Below are positions 45,231 to 54,923 of a stretch of 64,000 nt of DNA, piece after piece (position 1 is the stretch's first letter; each line of letters begins with the position of its first letter). The stretch comes from Limnohabitans sp. Bal53. Lineage in GTDB: Bacteria; Pseudomonadota; Gammaproteobacteria; Burkholderiales; Burkholderiaceae_C. Where the stretch lies: assembly GCF_003063355.1 (NCBI RefSeq), contig NZ_NESH01000001.1, positions 186,001-250,000 of the forward strand, in the 5' to 3' direction. The translations under genes and the position numbers were made by a program. Under the pieces are notes generated by a model. The model did not search any database. It was not told the DNA's origin and worked only from the letters and a program-made list of their open reading frames with translations.

Positions 45231-46335
45231 ATGGACGCAGAACGCATCAACCAGATTGGCACCACCCTCACCGACCTGAGCGCCCGGACCCAAGAGTTAC
45301 GGGGGTATCTTTGACTACGATGCCAAATCTGAACGGCTGAGAACCGTCAACGCATCGCTCGAAGATCCCGCGGTCTGGAACGACCCGAAAAAAGCCCAAG
45401 AACTGGGCAAAGAGAAAAAAGCCCTCGACGGTGTGGTGGTCACCATCACCAACCTGACCAGCGAGCTGGCCGACAACCTTGAACTCTTCGAGATGAGCAA
45501 GGAAGAAGGCGACGACGATGGCCTGCTGACCATCGAGGCGGAAACCGCCAAATTGACTGCACTGGTAGAAGACCTCGAATTCCGCCGCATGTTCCGCCAC
45601 GAGGCCGATCCGCTCAACTGCTTTGTCGACATCCAAGCAGGCGCTGGTGGCACTGAGGCCTGCGATTGGGCCAGCATGCTGCTGCGCCAGTACCTCAAAT
45701 ACGCCGAACGCAAAGGCTTCAAGGCCACTGTGGAAGACGAAACCCCGGGCGACACCGCGGGCATCAAGGGCGCGACGATCAAGATCGAAGGCGAATACGC
45801 CTTTGGCCTGCTGCGCACTGAAACCGGCGTGCACCGCTTGGTGCGCAAGAGCCCGTTTGACTCATCGGGCGGCCGCCACACCTCGTTCGCCTCGCTGTTT
45901 GTTTACCCCGAAATCGACGACTCGATCGAGATCAACATCAACCCGTCTGACGTGCGCACCGACACATTCCGTGCCAGCGGCGCGGGTGGTCAGCACATCA
46001 ACAAGACCGACTCGGCTGTGCGCCTGACGCACATCCCCACCGGCATCGTGGTGCAGTGCCAAGACGGCCGCAGCCAGCACAGCAACCGCGACGTGGCCTG
46101 GCAACGCCTGCGCTCGCGTTTGTACGATTTCGAGATGCGCAAGCGCCTGGAAGAGCAGCAAAAGCTGGAAGACACCAAGACCGATGTGGGCTGGGGTCAC
46201 CAGATCCGCAGCTATGTGCTGGACAACAGCCGCATCAAGGATTTGCGCACCAACGTCGAAATCTCGGCCACCCAAAAGGTGCTCGATGGCGACCTCGATG
46301 CGTTCATCCAAGCCTCACTGAAACAAGGCCTCTGA
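45231..46335 (+). CDS. prfB: Peptide chain release factor 2 (programmed +1 frameshift)
   Basis: Translation begins at 45231 and meets an in-frame TGA at 45312-45314 after 27 codons. The site reads GGGGG-TAT-CTT-TGA-C, the classic RF2 autoregulatory slip. Reading resumes in the +1 frame at 45313 and gives 367 aa in all. RF2 marks are the SPF anticodon-like motif in [12 protein letters not shown] and GGQ in [17 protein letters not shown]2 ends translation at UGA and UAA. Low RF2 favours the frameshift and so raises its own level. The interruption is regulation, not a defect. Confidence 0.97.
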
Positions 46336-46368
46336 GCGGCTCAGACCTCAAACAAAACGGAGTTAGTG

Positions 46369-49080
46369 ATGCGTGAAGGACAAACCTCAGCGATTCAACG
46401 GGCCGACTATGTCGCCCCAGCTTTTTGGATCGACACGGTCGATTTGACCTTTGATCTGGAACCGGCCAAAACCCGTGTTCTGAACAAGATGCGCCTGCGT
46501 CGCAACCCGGGCGTTGCGGCCCAGGCGCTGCGTCTGGATGGCGAAGACCTGAACCTGGCACGCGTGCTCGTCAATGGTTCTGGTACCTCGTTCAAGATAG
46601 ACGGTGGCCAGTTGGTTTTAGAAAACCTGCCTCAAGGTGAAGACGCCTTTGATCTGGAAATTTTCACCACATGCAATCCCGAGAAGAACACCCAGCTGAT
46701 GGGCTTGTACGTCAGCCAAGGCACGTTCTTCACGCAATGTGAGGCCGAGGGCTTTCGCCGCATCACCTACTTCCTGGACCGCCCTGATGTGATGGCCAGC
46801 TACAGCGTCACGCTGCGTGCCGACAAGGCCAAATACCCGGTGCTGCTCAGTAACGGTAACCTGGTTGAGCAAGGCGCGCTGGATGACGGTCGCCACTTTG
46901 CGAAGTGGGTCGACCCGCACAAAAAACCCTGCTACCTGTTTGCTCTCGTTGCGGGTCAACTTGTCGCTCGCGAGCAGCGCATCACCAGTCGAAGTGGCAA
47001 AGAGCATCTGCTGCAGGTGTTCGTGCGCCCGGGCGACCTGGACAAAACCGAACATGCCATGAACTCGCTCATGGCCAGCGTGGCTTGGGACGAAGCCCGC
47101 TTTGGTCTGCCGCTCGATCTGGAGCGCTTCATGATCGTCGCCACCAGCGACTTCAACATGGGGGCCATGGAAAACAAGGGCCTGAACATCTTCAACACCA
47201 AGTACGTGTTGGCCAACCCGAACACCGCCACAGACATGGATTTCGGTGGCATTGAATCTGTGGTCGGCCACGAGTACTTCCACAACTGGACGGGCAACCG
47301 CATCACCTGCCGCGACTGGTTCCAGCTCTCACTCAAAGAAGGTCTCACGGTCTTTCGTGACCAAGAATTCAGCCAAGACATGGCGGGCGAGGCGAGCGCC
47401 CGCGCCGTCAAACGCATCGAAGACGTCCGAGTGCTGCGCACGGTGCAGTTTGCCGAAGACGCTGGCCCCATGGCCCACCCGGTTCGCCCGGACAGCTACG
47501 TCGAGATCAACAACTTCTACACCGTCACCATTTACGAAAAAGGCTCCGAAGTCGTTCGCATGATGCAGACCCTGGTGGCCACGCCCAATGACAGCCTGGG
47601 CCGTGCTGGTTTCGCCAAGGGCATGGCGCTCTACTTTGAACGGCACGATGGCCAAGCCGTGACCTGTGACGACTTTGCACAAGCGATTGCCGATGCCAAC
47701 CCTGACTCGGCACTGGCACAGAACCTGACCACGTTCAAGCGCTGGTACAGCCAAGCCGGCACACCACGCCTGCAAGCGACCGGCAGCTACAACGCCGCCG
47801 AGCGCAGCTACACCCTCACCTTGAGTCAAAGCTGCCCAGCCACCCCCGATCAGGACAGCAAATCGCCCTTTGTCATCCCCGCTACCCTGGGCCTGCTCGG
47901 CCGTGATGGGACTGCTGTGCCGTTGCAATTGGCGGACACCCACAACGCAGTGATGCAGCAAACTTTGGTGCTGACAGAAGCCAGCGCCCGCTTCACCTTT
48001 GTCAACATCGACAGCGAACCTGTGCCCTCACTGCTGCGCGGCTTCAGTGCGCCCGTGGTGCTGGAAGACGGTTTGTCAGCCGACGACTTGCTGATTTTGT
48101 TGGCCCACGACAGCGACGCCTTCAACCAATGGGAAGCCGGCCAGCGCCTGATGCTGCAAAGCGCCCTGCAGGCCATTCAGCAAAACAAGGACCTCACAGG
48201 CCAGCCCGTGCTCTCCGAGGCCCTCGTGGCCGCTTTACGCAATGTGCTGCGCCACCCCATGCTGGACGCGGCCTTCAAAGACCTGGCGCTCTCGCTGCCG
48301 TCTGAAAACTACATCGCCGACCAGCTGGACGTTGTGGAGCCTCAACGCGTGCACGCCCTGCGCGAGAACATGCGCCTGCAACTGGCCACCGCCTTACAAG
48401 CCGACTGGCAATGGGCTTGGGATGCGCACAAAAACAACGGGGCCTACACGCCCGACGCCAAGTCGAGCGGCCGCCGGGCTCTGGCGGGTTTGGCCATGAC
48501 CATGCTCTGCGTGGCCGCCGTGCACAACGGCGATGCAGTCACCCCTGGCCGCGTGTTCCAGCAGTTCAAGGACGCAGGCAACATGACCGATCGCTTCAAT
48601 GCCTTGTCAGCGCTGGTGGTGAGTGGCCATGCCCTGGCGCAAGACGCCTTGGCTTTGTTCCACAAAATGTTCAGGCACGAAGCCCTGGTGATCGACAAGT
48701 GGTTTGCCCTGCAAGCCAGTGCGCCCGACCGTGCCGGCGATGTGTTGCCGCGTGTGCGCCAACTCATGCAGCACCCAGACTTCAGCTTGCGCAACCCCAA
48801 CCGCGCCCGCAGCCTGATTTCCAGCTACTGCAGCGCCAATCCGGCAGGTTTTCACCGCGCCGACGCGGCCGGTTATGTCTACTGGAGCGAGCAGGTGCTG
48901 GCGCTCGACGCCATGAACCCGCAAGTGGCCGCACGCCTGGCCCGCGCGATGGACCGCTGGAGCCGCTTGGCCGAGCCCTACCGCAGCGCAGCCAAGGTGG
49001 CCATCGAACGCGTCGCGGCCAAATCAGACCTGTCGAACGATGTGCGCGAAGTCATCAGCCGCGCCCTGAAAGCCGCATGA
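46369..49080 (+). CDS. pepN: Aminopeptidase N (M1 family)
   Basis: 903 aa from the ATG at 46369, with ACGGAG upstream; the GTG at 46366 is less likely. Exopeptidase motif NMGAMENKGLNIFN precedes the zinc site H301-E-x-x-H305 in VVGHEYFHNWTGNR, with the second Glu in LKEGLTVFRDQEF. Length and the DUF3458-type C-terminal regions match the E. coli PepN class. It trims N-terminal residues from peptides in the cytoplasm. It follows prfB by 33 bp. Confidence 0.97.
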   Translation: MREGQTSAIQRADYVAPAFWIDTVDLTFDLEPAKTRVLNKMRLRRNPGVAAQALRLDGEDLNLARVLVNGSGTSFKIDGGQLVLENLPQGEDAFDLEIFTTCNPEKNTQLMGLYVSQGTFFTQCEAEGFRRITYFLDRPDVMASYSVTLRADKAKYPVLLSNGNLVEQGALDDGRHFAKWVDPHKKPCYLFALVAGQLVAREQRITSRSGKEHLLQVFVRPGDLDKTEHAMNSLMASVAWDEARFGLPLDLERFMIVATSDFNMGAMENKGLNIFNTKYVLANPNTATDMDFGGIESVVGHEYFHNWTGNRITCRDWFQLSLKEGLTVFRDQEFSQDMAGEASARAVKRIEDVRVLRTVQFAEDAGPMAHPVRPDSYVEINNFYTVTIYEKGSEVVRMMQTLVATPNDSLGRAGFAKGMALYFERHDGQAVTCDDFAQAIADANPDSALAQNLTTFKRWYSQAGTPRLQATGSYNAAERSYTLTLSQSCPATPDQDSKSPFVIPATLGLLGRDGTAVPLQLADTHNAVMQQTLVLTEASARFTFVNIDSEPVPSLLRGFSAPVVLEDGLSADDLLILLAHDSDAFNQWEAGQRLMLQSALQAIQQNKDLTGQPVLSEALVAALRNVLRHPMLDAAFKDLALSLPSENYIADQLDVVEPQRVHALRENMRLQLATALQADWQWAWDAHKNNGAYTPDAKSSGRRALAGLAMTMLCVAAVHNGDAVTPGRVFQQFKDAGNMTDRFNALSALVVSGHALAQDALALFHKMFRHEALVIDKWFALQASAPDRAGDVLPRVRQLMQHPDFSLRNPNRARSLISSYCSANPAGFHRADAAGYVYWSEQVLALDAMNPQVAARLARAMDRWSRLAEPYRSAAKVAIERVAAKSDLSNDVREVISRALKAA

Positions 49081-49146
49081 AGTTTGGCCTCTCGCGAAGC
49101 CACAAATGCGGCACCTGACCTCGACGCCAAAACCTAAGGAATGAAC

Positions 49147-50160
49147 ATGAGCTCCAAAATTTCCCTCTCCCGCTACCTGGTGGAACAGCAACGCGACAAA
49201 GGCCACATTCCGGCTGACTTGCGCTTGCTGCTCGAAGTGGTCGCGCGCGCCTGCAAAAGCATCAGCCACGCCGTGAACAAAGGCGCGTTGGGCGGTGTGC
49301 TGGGCAGCGCCGACAGCGAAAACGTGCAAGGCGAGGTGCAAAAGAAGCTCGACATCATCGCCAATGAAGTGCTGCTCGAAGCCAATGAATGGGGTGGACA
49401 CTTGGCGGCCATGGCCTCCGAAGAGATGGACAGCATTTACTTGGTGCCCAACCGCTATCCGCAAGGTGAGTACCTGCTCATGTTTGACCCGCTCGACGGC
49501 TCGTCCAACATCGACGTCAACGTCAGCATTGGCACCATCTTCAGCGTGCTCAAAAAGGCGGATGACAACCAAGGCGTGACCGAGCAAGACTTTTTGCAAC
49601 CGGGCAAGCAGCAAGTGGCCGCAGGCTATTGCGTCTATGGCCCACAAACCACCTTGGTCCTCACCGTGGGTGACGGCGTAGCCATGTTCACGCTCGACCG
49701 TGAACAAGGCTCTTTCGTACTGACACAAGAAAACGTCCAAGTGCCAGCCGACACCAAAGAGTTTGCCATCAACATGAGCAACATGCGCCATTGGGACGAG
49801 CCCGTGCGCCGCTACATCGACGAATGCCTGCAGGGCAAAGAAGGCACGCGCGGTAAGGACTTCAACATGCGCTGGATCGCCTCCATGGTGGCCGACGTGC
49901 ACCGCATTTTGACGCGTGGCGGTGTCTTCATGTACCCCTGGGACAAGCGCGAACCACACAAAGCCGGCAAACTGCGTCTGCTCTATGAAGCCAACCCCAT
50001 GAGCTGGTTGATCGAGCAAGCCGGCGGCGCGGCCACCAACGGCAAACAGCGCATCTTGGACCTGCAACCGAGCCAGCTGCACGAACGTGTGAGTGTGTTC
50101 CTGGGATCCAAAAACGAAGTTGAGCGCGTGACCCAGTACCACGCGAACGCCAACGCCTGA
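49147..50160 (+). CDS. fbp: Fructose-1,6-bisphosphatase class 1
   Basis: 337 aa from the ATG at 49147; AAGGA at 49136-49140 is well spaced for it but abuts the ATG at 49141. Metal and substrate residues are in [23 protein letters not shown], with EEMDSIY before it and [16 protein letters not shown] near the C-terminus. It hydrolyses fructose 1,6-bisphosphate in gluconeogenesis. The gene lies 66 bp after pepN and ends at a strong terminator. Confidence 0.97.
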   Translation: MSSKISLSRYLVEQQRDKGHIPADLRLLLEVVARACKSISHAVNKGALGGVLGSADSENVQGEVQKKLDIIANEVLLEANEWGGHLAAMASEEMDSIYLVPNRYPQGEYLLMFDPLDGSSNIDVNVSIGTIFSVLKKADDNQGVTEQDFLQPGKQQVAAGYCVYGPQTTLVLTVGDGVAMFTLDREQGSFVLTQENVQVPADTKEFAINMSNMRHWDEPVRRYIDECLQGKEGTRGKDFNMRWIASMVADVHRILTRGGVFMYPWDKREPHKAGKLRLLYEANPMSWLIEQAGGAATNGKQRILDLQPSQLHERVSVFLGSKNEVERVTQYHANANA

Positions 50161-50268
50161 TTTTTGCTGCTGGCTTTAGGGTGGGTGCCGGCAGGCCCGT
50201 CAGACCCGCCAGCAAAGCGAATCTCAGTGCGCAAGGCTCGACTTAGCCGGACAGCACCGACTTGCTCT

Positions 50269-50298
50269 AGCCCAGAAGCCCAGGCTTCTGGGCTTTTT
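50269..50298. terminator. Rho-independent terminator after fbp
   Basis: Perfect 12-bp arms AGCCCAGAAGCC and GGCTTCTGGGCT with a 2-nt centre (a 10-bp stem with a 6-nt loop is more realistic), followed by six T on the plus strand. It ends at the stop of the convergent small gene. Confidence 0.85.
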
Positions 50299-50546
50299 TA
50301 CGCGCGTCCTGTTGTCCGCGCGCCTGAGCCCACAGTCAACATTTCAAGCCGGTTCAAGGCCCCCAGGGCCTGCACGGCTTTGCGTGTGGCACCGGGCACG
50401 TTGCTGCCACTCGAGCGCAAATAGTGCAGCGCCATCGCCAAGGCATTTTCTGCTTCCTGGTGCATGGCCAAAGTGAAGTGGTCCTGGTGCACTGGGGCGC
50501 TGATGTGGCGCGAGTTCAGAGGTGTCAAGCGGGCTACGTTGGTCAT
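50298..50546 (-). CDS. Small protein of unknown function
   Basis: 82 aa from the ATG at 50546; an ATG at 50582 would add 12 residues. No family recognised. The middle HQDHFTLAMHQEAENALAMALHYLRSS looks like one long amphipathic helix, followed by a second helix (TRKAVQALGALNRLEMLTV). An AT-rich stretch of about 100 bp upstream (50580-50680) would suit a promoter. GAGCATGAACCC precedes the start. Real coding is likely but not certain. Confidence 0.6.
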   Translation of the reverse strand: MTNVARLTPLNSRHISAPVHQDHFTLAMHQEAENALAMALHYLRSSGSNVPGATRKAVQALGALNRLEMLTVGSGARTTGRA

Positions 50547-50726
50547 GGGTTCATGCTCCTGTCTATGCATGCTGGATAGCATGAATGAAATTTATCAGCA
50601 TTTAATTCGTATTTATTACTTTGACTTGTTTAAATTGCAACAAATTGAAATACCATCAATAGACAGTTCGGGTGTCAAGATCTCCCCAATGGCCCCCAAC
50701 CACATCCTGAAGATCAGAAAGACGTT

Positions 50727-50755
50727 AAAAAAACAGCCACTCCAAGGAGTGGCTG
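50727..50755 (-). terminator. Rho-independent terminator of the NYN-domain gene
   Basis: CAGCCACTCC-AA-GGAGTGGCTG stem, followed on the minus strand by seven T. It lies about 80 bp beyond the stop of the gene. Confidence 0.8.
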
Positions 50756-50835
50756 CAGCGTGAACGAGACGTCCAAGATAACCAAAGGCAAACGGGCGCA
50801 GACCCAGTCAGGGCTGCCAGTCTCAATGCCCCGGA

Positions 50836-51750
50836 TCAATCGTCGAGATCGGGGGGTAAACCATCGCCCTCCACCTGAGCCGGGGCCGCAGGCCCAGTCA
50901 CCACCTGGCGCAAGGTTTCGCGCAACATTTTCTTCTCGGGTAGGCTCAAGGCACGGGCCAATCGTTGGCGCATGCGCAACAAAAGCTGGCGATCGACTTC
51001 CTGAGGAATACCTCTGCTGATCTGCAGCGCGTCACGCAGGTCTTCGCGCAGGTCTTCAGGTTCGTCGGCCCACCAGGCAGAAATCACCTCATGCATGGAC
51101 TTGCGCAGCTCTTCCACATCCTCAACAGCCAAGCCCATGCCGATGGGCAGTTTGCCTTGCAGCATGTCGGCCAGGGCTTGTGAATTAACGACCACACGGC
51201 GGTCGGCCTGGGCCAGCAAACGGGCCCAACCCGGATCGGTGCGCACCATTTGCGGCATGTTGCGGGCCGACTCGTCGGCCAGCAGGTGAACGCTCAAGCC
51301 GCTAAGTTGGGCCTCATCGATGGTGGCCAAAAAGCGCTCGTCGTCGCTGGCCACCAGCACATGGTCGCAAGCATGGTGTTCAGCCAGTTGCTTGAGGTCG
51401 TGGCCCAGTGAGCGCAGCAGCGAGGCGCCCCCATCGGCATCGTGGGCCTGCACCAAGCGCACAATTTGGTCGTCGATGACCAGGCCATCGGAGCGGTCGC
51501 TGTACCAGTAGATGCGGCGCAGGTCCACATCCAGCGCAGCATGTGACAGGGCCTGGGACAGCAGGCTGAGTAAACCCTGGCGGTTGACCGATTCACCGGT
51601 GGCGCCCATCGCGCCTTGCTGAGCCAACCAGATCAGAAAGCGGCCATCGATCAAGGCCATACAAGTGCCGCCACGGTGCTCACCAAAACGGCGTTCGGAA
51701 CGGGTATCGTGAGAAAAATATTCGCGTTTCATGAAATGACTTGAATCCAT
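50836..51750 (-). CDS. NYN-domain (PIN-like) putative RNase
   Basis: 304 aa; an internal ATG at 51732 could be the start, and no ribosome site decides. Residues about 30-190 fit the NYN/LabA-like PIN fold: ALIDGRFLIWL near the start (here with Arg where others have Asn), RIYWYSDRSDG, a central HACDHVLVASDDERFLATIDEA with the acidic cluster, and GLSVHLLADE. The C-terminal about 110 residues are helical and unassigned. NYN proteins are metal-dependent RNases; activity here is inference. A single-gene unit with its own terminator. Confidence 0.75.
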   Translation of the reverse strand: MDSSHFMKREYFSHDTRSERRFGEHRGGTCMALIDGRFLIWLAQQGAMGATGESVNRQGLLSLLSQALSHAALDVDLRRIYWYSDRSDGLVIDDQIVRLVQAHDADGGASLLRSLGHDLKQLAEHHACDHVLVASDDERFLATIDEAQLSGLSVHLLADESARNMPQMVRTDPGWARLLAQADRRVVVNSQALADMLQGKLPIGMGLAVEDVEELRKSMHEVISAWWADEPEDLREDLRDALQISRGIPQEVDRQLLLRMRQRLARALSLPEKKMLRETLRQVVTGPAAPAQVEGDGLPPDLDD

Positions 51751-51878
51751 ATGTATAAAACCAGTAACGTTGCTAAATAGGGCAACTCACCTATTTTACG
51801 GTCACGCCCTGCGGACACGGGCACCCGCCGACTGGGCAGCGCCAGCGCACCAGCCCTTGTCGGTTATAAATACCGCCT

Positions 51879-52604
51879 GTGTCCAAAAATCCAATCTTTG
51901 ATCCGAGACAAGTCCCGGTTTGGCAAATCGACCACGACATGCCCGCTGTGCCGACTGCCGATTTACAGCCCGATGCCCTGAAAGCTCGGTTTGCGCAGCC
52001 GCCTGCTTGGCAGCCGGAAGTGGTGCGAGAAAGCTTCACCTCAGACCGCCCCCCAGCGCAGGCGGCGGTCTTGGTTCCCATCGTGATGCGTGGCCCAAAA
52101 GCCTCGTCACCTACGGTGCTGCTGACACACCGCGCTGCGCACATGAAGACCCATTCGGGACAAATCGCCTTCCCTGGTGGCAAGGTGGACCCCGAAGACG
52201 CGAATATGCAGGCCACCGCCTTGCGCGAGGCCGAAGAGGAAGTGGGTTTATCAGCCCGCCATGTGCAAGTCATAGGCGAGTTGCCTGTTTACATCACGGG
52301 CACCTCGTTTTGGGTAACGCCGGTGATTGGCTTGGTCACACCCGAATTTGAGCTGCGCCTGAATGCCGATGAGGTGGCCGATGTGTTTGAAGTGCCCCTG
52401 GCTTTTTTGATGAACCCGGCCAACCACCGCCGCCACGCCATGGACTGGCAAGGTGCGCGCAGGCAATGGTTCTCCATGCCTTACCAAGAGCAGCGCACGA
52501 CAGCCCAAGGCCAGGTGCAGGCGGTGGAGCACTTCATCTGGGGTGCCACGGCCGGTATGCTGCGCAATTTTTACCATTTCCTGGTGGCCTCGCCATCCAC
52601 ATGA
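51879..52604 (+). CDS. Nudix hydrolase, CoA pyrophosphatase-like (NudL/YeaB type)
   Basis: 241 aa from a GTG at 51879. The Nudix box is GGKVDPEDANMQATALREAEEEVGL, preceded by the CoA-pyrophosphatase motif LLTHRAAHMKTHSGQIAFPGG (the LLTxRSxxLRxHxGQVxFPGG type). The YITGTSFWVTPVIG loop is typical too. These enzymes cleave CoA and its thioesters to 4'-phosphopantetheine and 3',5'-ADP. An N-terminal about 65 residues precedes the fold. The CobD-like gene follows by 7 bp. Confidence 0.9.
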   Translation: MSKNPIFDPRQVPVWQIDHDMPAVPTADLQPDALKARFAQPPAWQPEVVRESFTSDRPPAQAAVLVPIVMRGPKASSPTVLLTHRAAHMKTHSGQIAFPGGKVDPEDANMQATALREAEEEVGLSARHVQVIGELPVYITGTSFWVTPVIGLVTPEFELRLNADEVADVFEVPLAFLMNPANHRRHAMDWQGARRQWFSMPYQEQRTTAQGQVQAVEHFIWGATAGMLRNFYHFLVASPST

Positions 52605-52611
52605 GAATGCC

Positions 52612-53577
52612 ATGAGTTTTTTTGCCATCTTGCTGGCCCTGGTCCTGGAACAAGCCCGCCCCCTCAAGACCGATAACCAGGTCTTTGCTGCGGTCGAGCA
52701 GTGGACGGCCTGGGTAGTGCGCACCTTTGACGCAGGCACCCGCCCTCAGGCCTGGGTGACTTGGGGCGTCACCGTCCTTTCCCCAGCCTTGCTGGCCGTG
52801 CTCTTGCATTGGCTGCTCGATTGGACGCTGGGCTGGTGGGTGGCGGTGCTGTGGAATGTGGCCTTGCTTTATGTGACGCTGGGTTTCAGGCAATTCAGCC
52901 ACCACTTCACCGGCATCCGAGAAGCCCTGGAAAACGGCGACGAAAACAAAGCCCGCGAGTTGCTGGCGCAGTGGCAGCAGGTGCAGGTGGGGCAAATCCC
53001 ACGCAGCGAAATCGTGCGGCATGTGATCGAGTACTCGGTGATCGCCGCGCACCGGCATGTGTTTGGTGTGTTTTTTTGGTACGCCGCCTTGTCCATCATC
53101 GGCTTGGGGCCGGTGGGCGCGGTGATTTACCGACTGACCGAATTGGCGCAGCGGCGCTGGCAGGAGCCGTCAGCCGATGGTTCTTTTCCCAGCGAAGTGC
53201 TGCGCTCGGTCTCGGCACGCGCTTGGCAGGCGATCGACTGGTTGCCCTCGCGCATGACGGCCTTGGGCTTTGCCATCGTAGGTAGCTTTGAAGACGCCAT
53301 GGACGGCTGGCGGCACCATGCACAGAACTTTCCGCAAGACAACGATGGCGTGATCCTGGCCGCTACGGCAGGGGCCATCAACATCCGTTTGGGCGGCGTT
53401 GCTTTGCAACCCGCCGCCGAGGGCGTGACCCCGCCGGAGAACGCGGACAGCAGCAGCACACCCGGTCGCGTGGCCAGTGTGGCGCACTTTGCACAGGTGG
53501 TGGGCCTGGTTTGGCGCACTGTCATCATGTGGCTGGTGCTGGTGGCTTTGCTGACCATGGCCAACTTGGTCGGCTGA
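52612..53577 (+). CDS. CobD/CbiB-family membrane protein
   Basis: 321 aa from the ATG at 52612. Four or five membrane helices: about residues 2-12 with FAILLALVLEQARPL, 50-80, 145-175 and the last 25 residues. Conserved CobD/CbiB features are EALENGDENKARELLAQW, SEIVRHVIEYSVIAAHRHVFGVFFWYA and a C-terminal WRHHAQNFPQDNDGVILAATAGAINIRLGG. In cobalamin synthesis the family joins aminopropanol to cobyric acid, but no other cobalamin genes lie nearby. An AmpE-like role is an alternative. Co-transcribed with the Nudix gene. Confidence 0.85.
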   Translation: MSFFAILLALVLEQARPLKTDNQVFAAVEQWTAWVVRTFDAGTRPQAWVTWGVTVLSPALLAVLLHWLLDWTLGWWVAVLWNVALLYVTLGFRQFSHHFTGIREALENGDENKARELLAQWQQVQVGQIPRSEIVRHVIEYSVIAAHRHVFGVFFWYAALSIIGLGPVGAVIYRLTELAQRRWQEPSADGSFPSEVLRSVSARAWQAIDWLPSRMTALGFAIVGSFEDAMDGWRHHAQNFPQDNDGVILAATAGAINIRLGGVALQPAAEGVTPPENADSSSTPGRVASVAHFAQVVGLVWRTVIMWLVLVALLTMANLVG

Positions 53578-53624
53578 ATCCGCGAAGAATCTGGACTGAG
53601 GGTACGGTCAAAGCACCCCGCCCC

Positions 53625-54605
53625 TCACCATCGCTGCTGGCCCAATTCCTCAAACAACTGCGCGTAAATGCGGTGCCGGCGCACGCTGATGGTGCCGGGG
53701 TGCTCGGCGGTTTCGACCTGCGCCAACACGGCGCAACCGGGCTCATGCAAATGCGTGCAGTTGTAAAACTTGCAGCCGCCCAGATGTTTGCGCAAATCGG
53801 GCATGCATTCGGCCAAGCGGGTGGGCTCGATGTGGTGCAGGCCAAACTCCTGAAAGCCGGGTGAATCGATCAAAGCCCCGCGTGTGGCACCCGGTTCTGC
53901 GCTGGTGTCGAGCGCTGGCACCCAGTACCAACGCGTGCTGGTCGTGGTGTGCTTGCCCGAGTTGAGCGCCAGCGAAATCTCACCGGTTTCCACCTGCGCA
54001 TCGGGCACCAAGCGGTTGATCAGGGTGCTTTTGCCGCTGCCCGACGGTCCCAGCACCAAGGTGGTCAAGCCTTGCAAATGGGCACACAAGGCGGCCACGC
54101 CATCGTCAGCCACCGGGCTTCGTGGGCTCAGGCTGATCGGCATAACGCTGTACCCCATGGCACGGTATGGGGCCAAGCGCTCCCAAGCCTGGGCAAAGGG
54201 CTGGGCCAGATCGCTTTTGTTGAGCGCGATGATGGGCGTGATGCGTTCGGCCTCAGCCGCCACCAAGGCGCGAGAAAGCTGACTTTCTGAGTATTCAGGA
54301 TCGGCCGCGATCAAGATCAGTACGCGGTCCAGATTGGCGGCAAACGATTTGGTGCGAATTTCGTCTTGCCTGTAAAACAGGTTGCGGCGCGCCTTCAGTT
54401 GTTCAATGCTGCCCTCGTCACCCGCTATTTGCCACAGCACCTGGTCGCCCACCACCACCTGGTTTTTCTTGCCTCTTGGGTGGCAAATCAGACGACGGCC
54501 TTCGGGTGTCTCGACCAGGCAATGGCGACCATAGGTGGCAACCACCAAGCCCGGCTCCAGATCTTGGGCCTGGGGCAAGGCCGGGCGCGCTTTGGGTTTA
54601 TTCAT
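53625..54605 (-). CDS. rsgA: Small ribosomal subunit biogenesis GTPase RsgA
   Basis: 326 aa. An OB domain (about 15-85) is followed by a circularly permuted GTPase: G4 ALNKSDLAQ, then G1 LGPSGSGKSTLINRL, then G3 in LIDSPGFQEFGL. The C-terminal zinc site is in LGGCKFYNCTHLHEPGC. RsgA releases assembly factors late in 30S maturation. It is the last gene of the M48 peptidase-phhB-rsgA unit, 6 bp after phhB. Confidence 0.96.
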   Translation of the reverse strand: MNKPKARPALPQAQDLEPGLVVATYGRHCLVETPEGRRLICHPRGKKNQVVVGDQVLWQIAGDEGSIEQLKARRNLFYRQDEIRTKSFAANLDRVLILIAADPEYSESQLSRALVAAEAERITPIIALNKSDLAQPFAQAWERLAPYRAMGYSVMPISLSPRSPVADDGVAALCAHLQGLTTLVLGPSGSGKSTLINRLVPDAQVETGEISLALNSGKHTTTSTRWYWVPALDTSAEPGATRGALIDSPGFQEFGLHHIEPTRLAECMPDLRKHLGGCKFYNCTHLHEPGCAVLAQVETAEHPGTISVRRHRIYAQLFEELGQQRW

Positions 54606-54611
54606 ACCGCA

Positions 54612-54923
54612 TCATGCCGGTAACAACGAGTCTGTCTGGGTGGCCGCCTCAAAATCGAGTCGGCTCAGGCCGTGCACATCGTGCGTGTTCCAGCGCACCA
54701 AGCAACGCCTGTAGGTCAGCACCAGTTCTGGGTGGTGGTTGAGCTTTTCAGACAACCACCCCACGCTGTTGACGAAGAGCAGAGCGTGTGTGTGTTCAGC
54801 AAAATTGAAGGTCTTTTCGATGGCGACGTTCTCACCATCGCCCGACAAACGCCAGTCCGGAATCTGCCCTAGCGCCATGATCACCTCAGTGGGCTTGAGG
54901 GCCCTCACTTCTGGCTTGCTCAT
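54612..54923 (-). CDS. phhB: Pterin-4-alpha-carbinolamine dehydratase
   Basis: 103 aa, family length. The active-site histidines are in LSEKLNHHPELVLTYRRCLVRWNTHDVHGLSRLDFE, where NHHPE is diagnostic. It recycles tetrahydrobiopterin for phenylalanine hydroxylase; no phhA is present in this window, and a general pterin role is possible. Its start overlaps the M48 peptidase stop by 4 bp. Confidence 0.94.
   Translation of the reverse strand: MSKPEVRALKPTEVIMALGQIPDWRLSGDGENVAIEKTFNFAEHTHALLFVNSVGWLSEKLNHHPELVLTYRRCLVRWNTHDVHGLSRLDFEAATQTDSLLPA

Noticed and set aside
45312..45314. Frameshift or nonsense defect in prfB
   Set aside because: It is the programmed RF2 frameshift site with all its elements.
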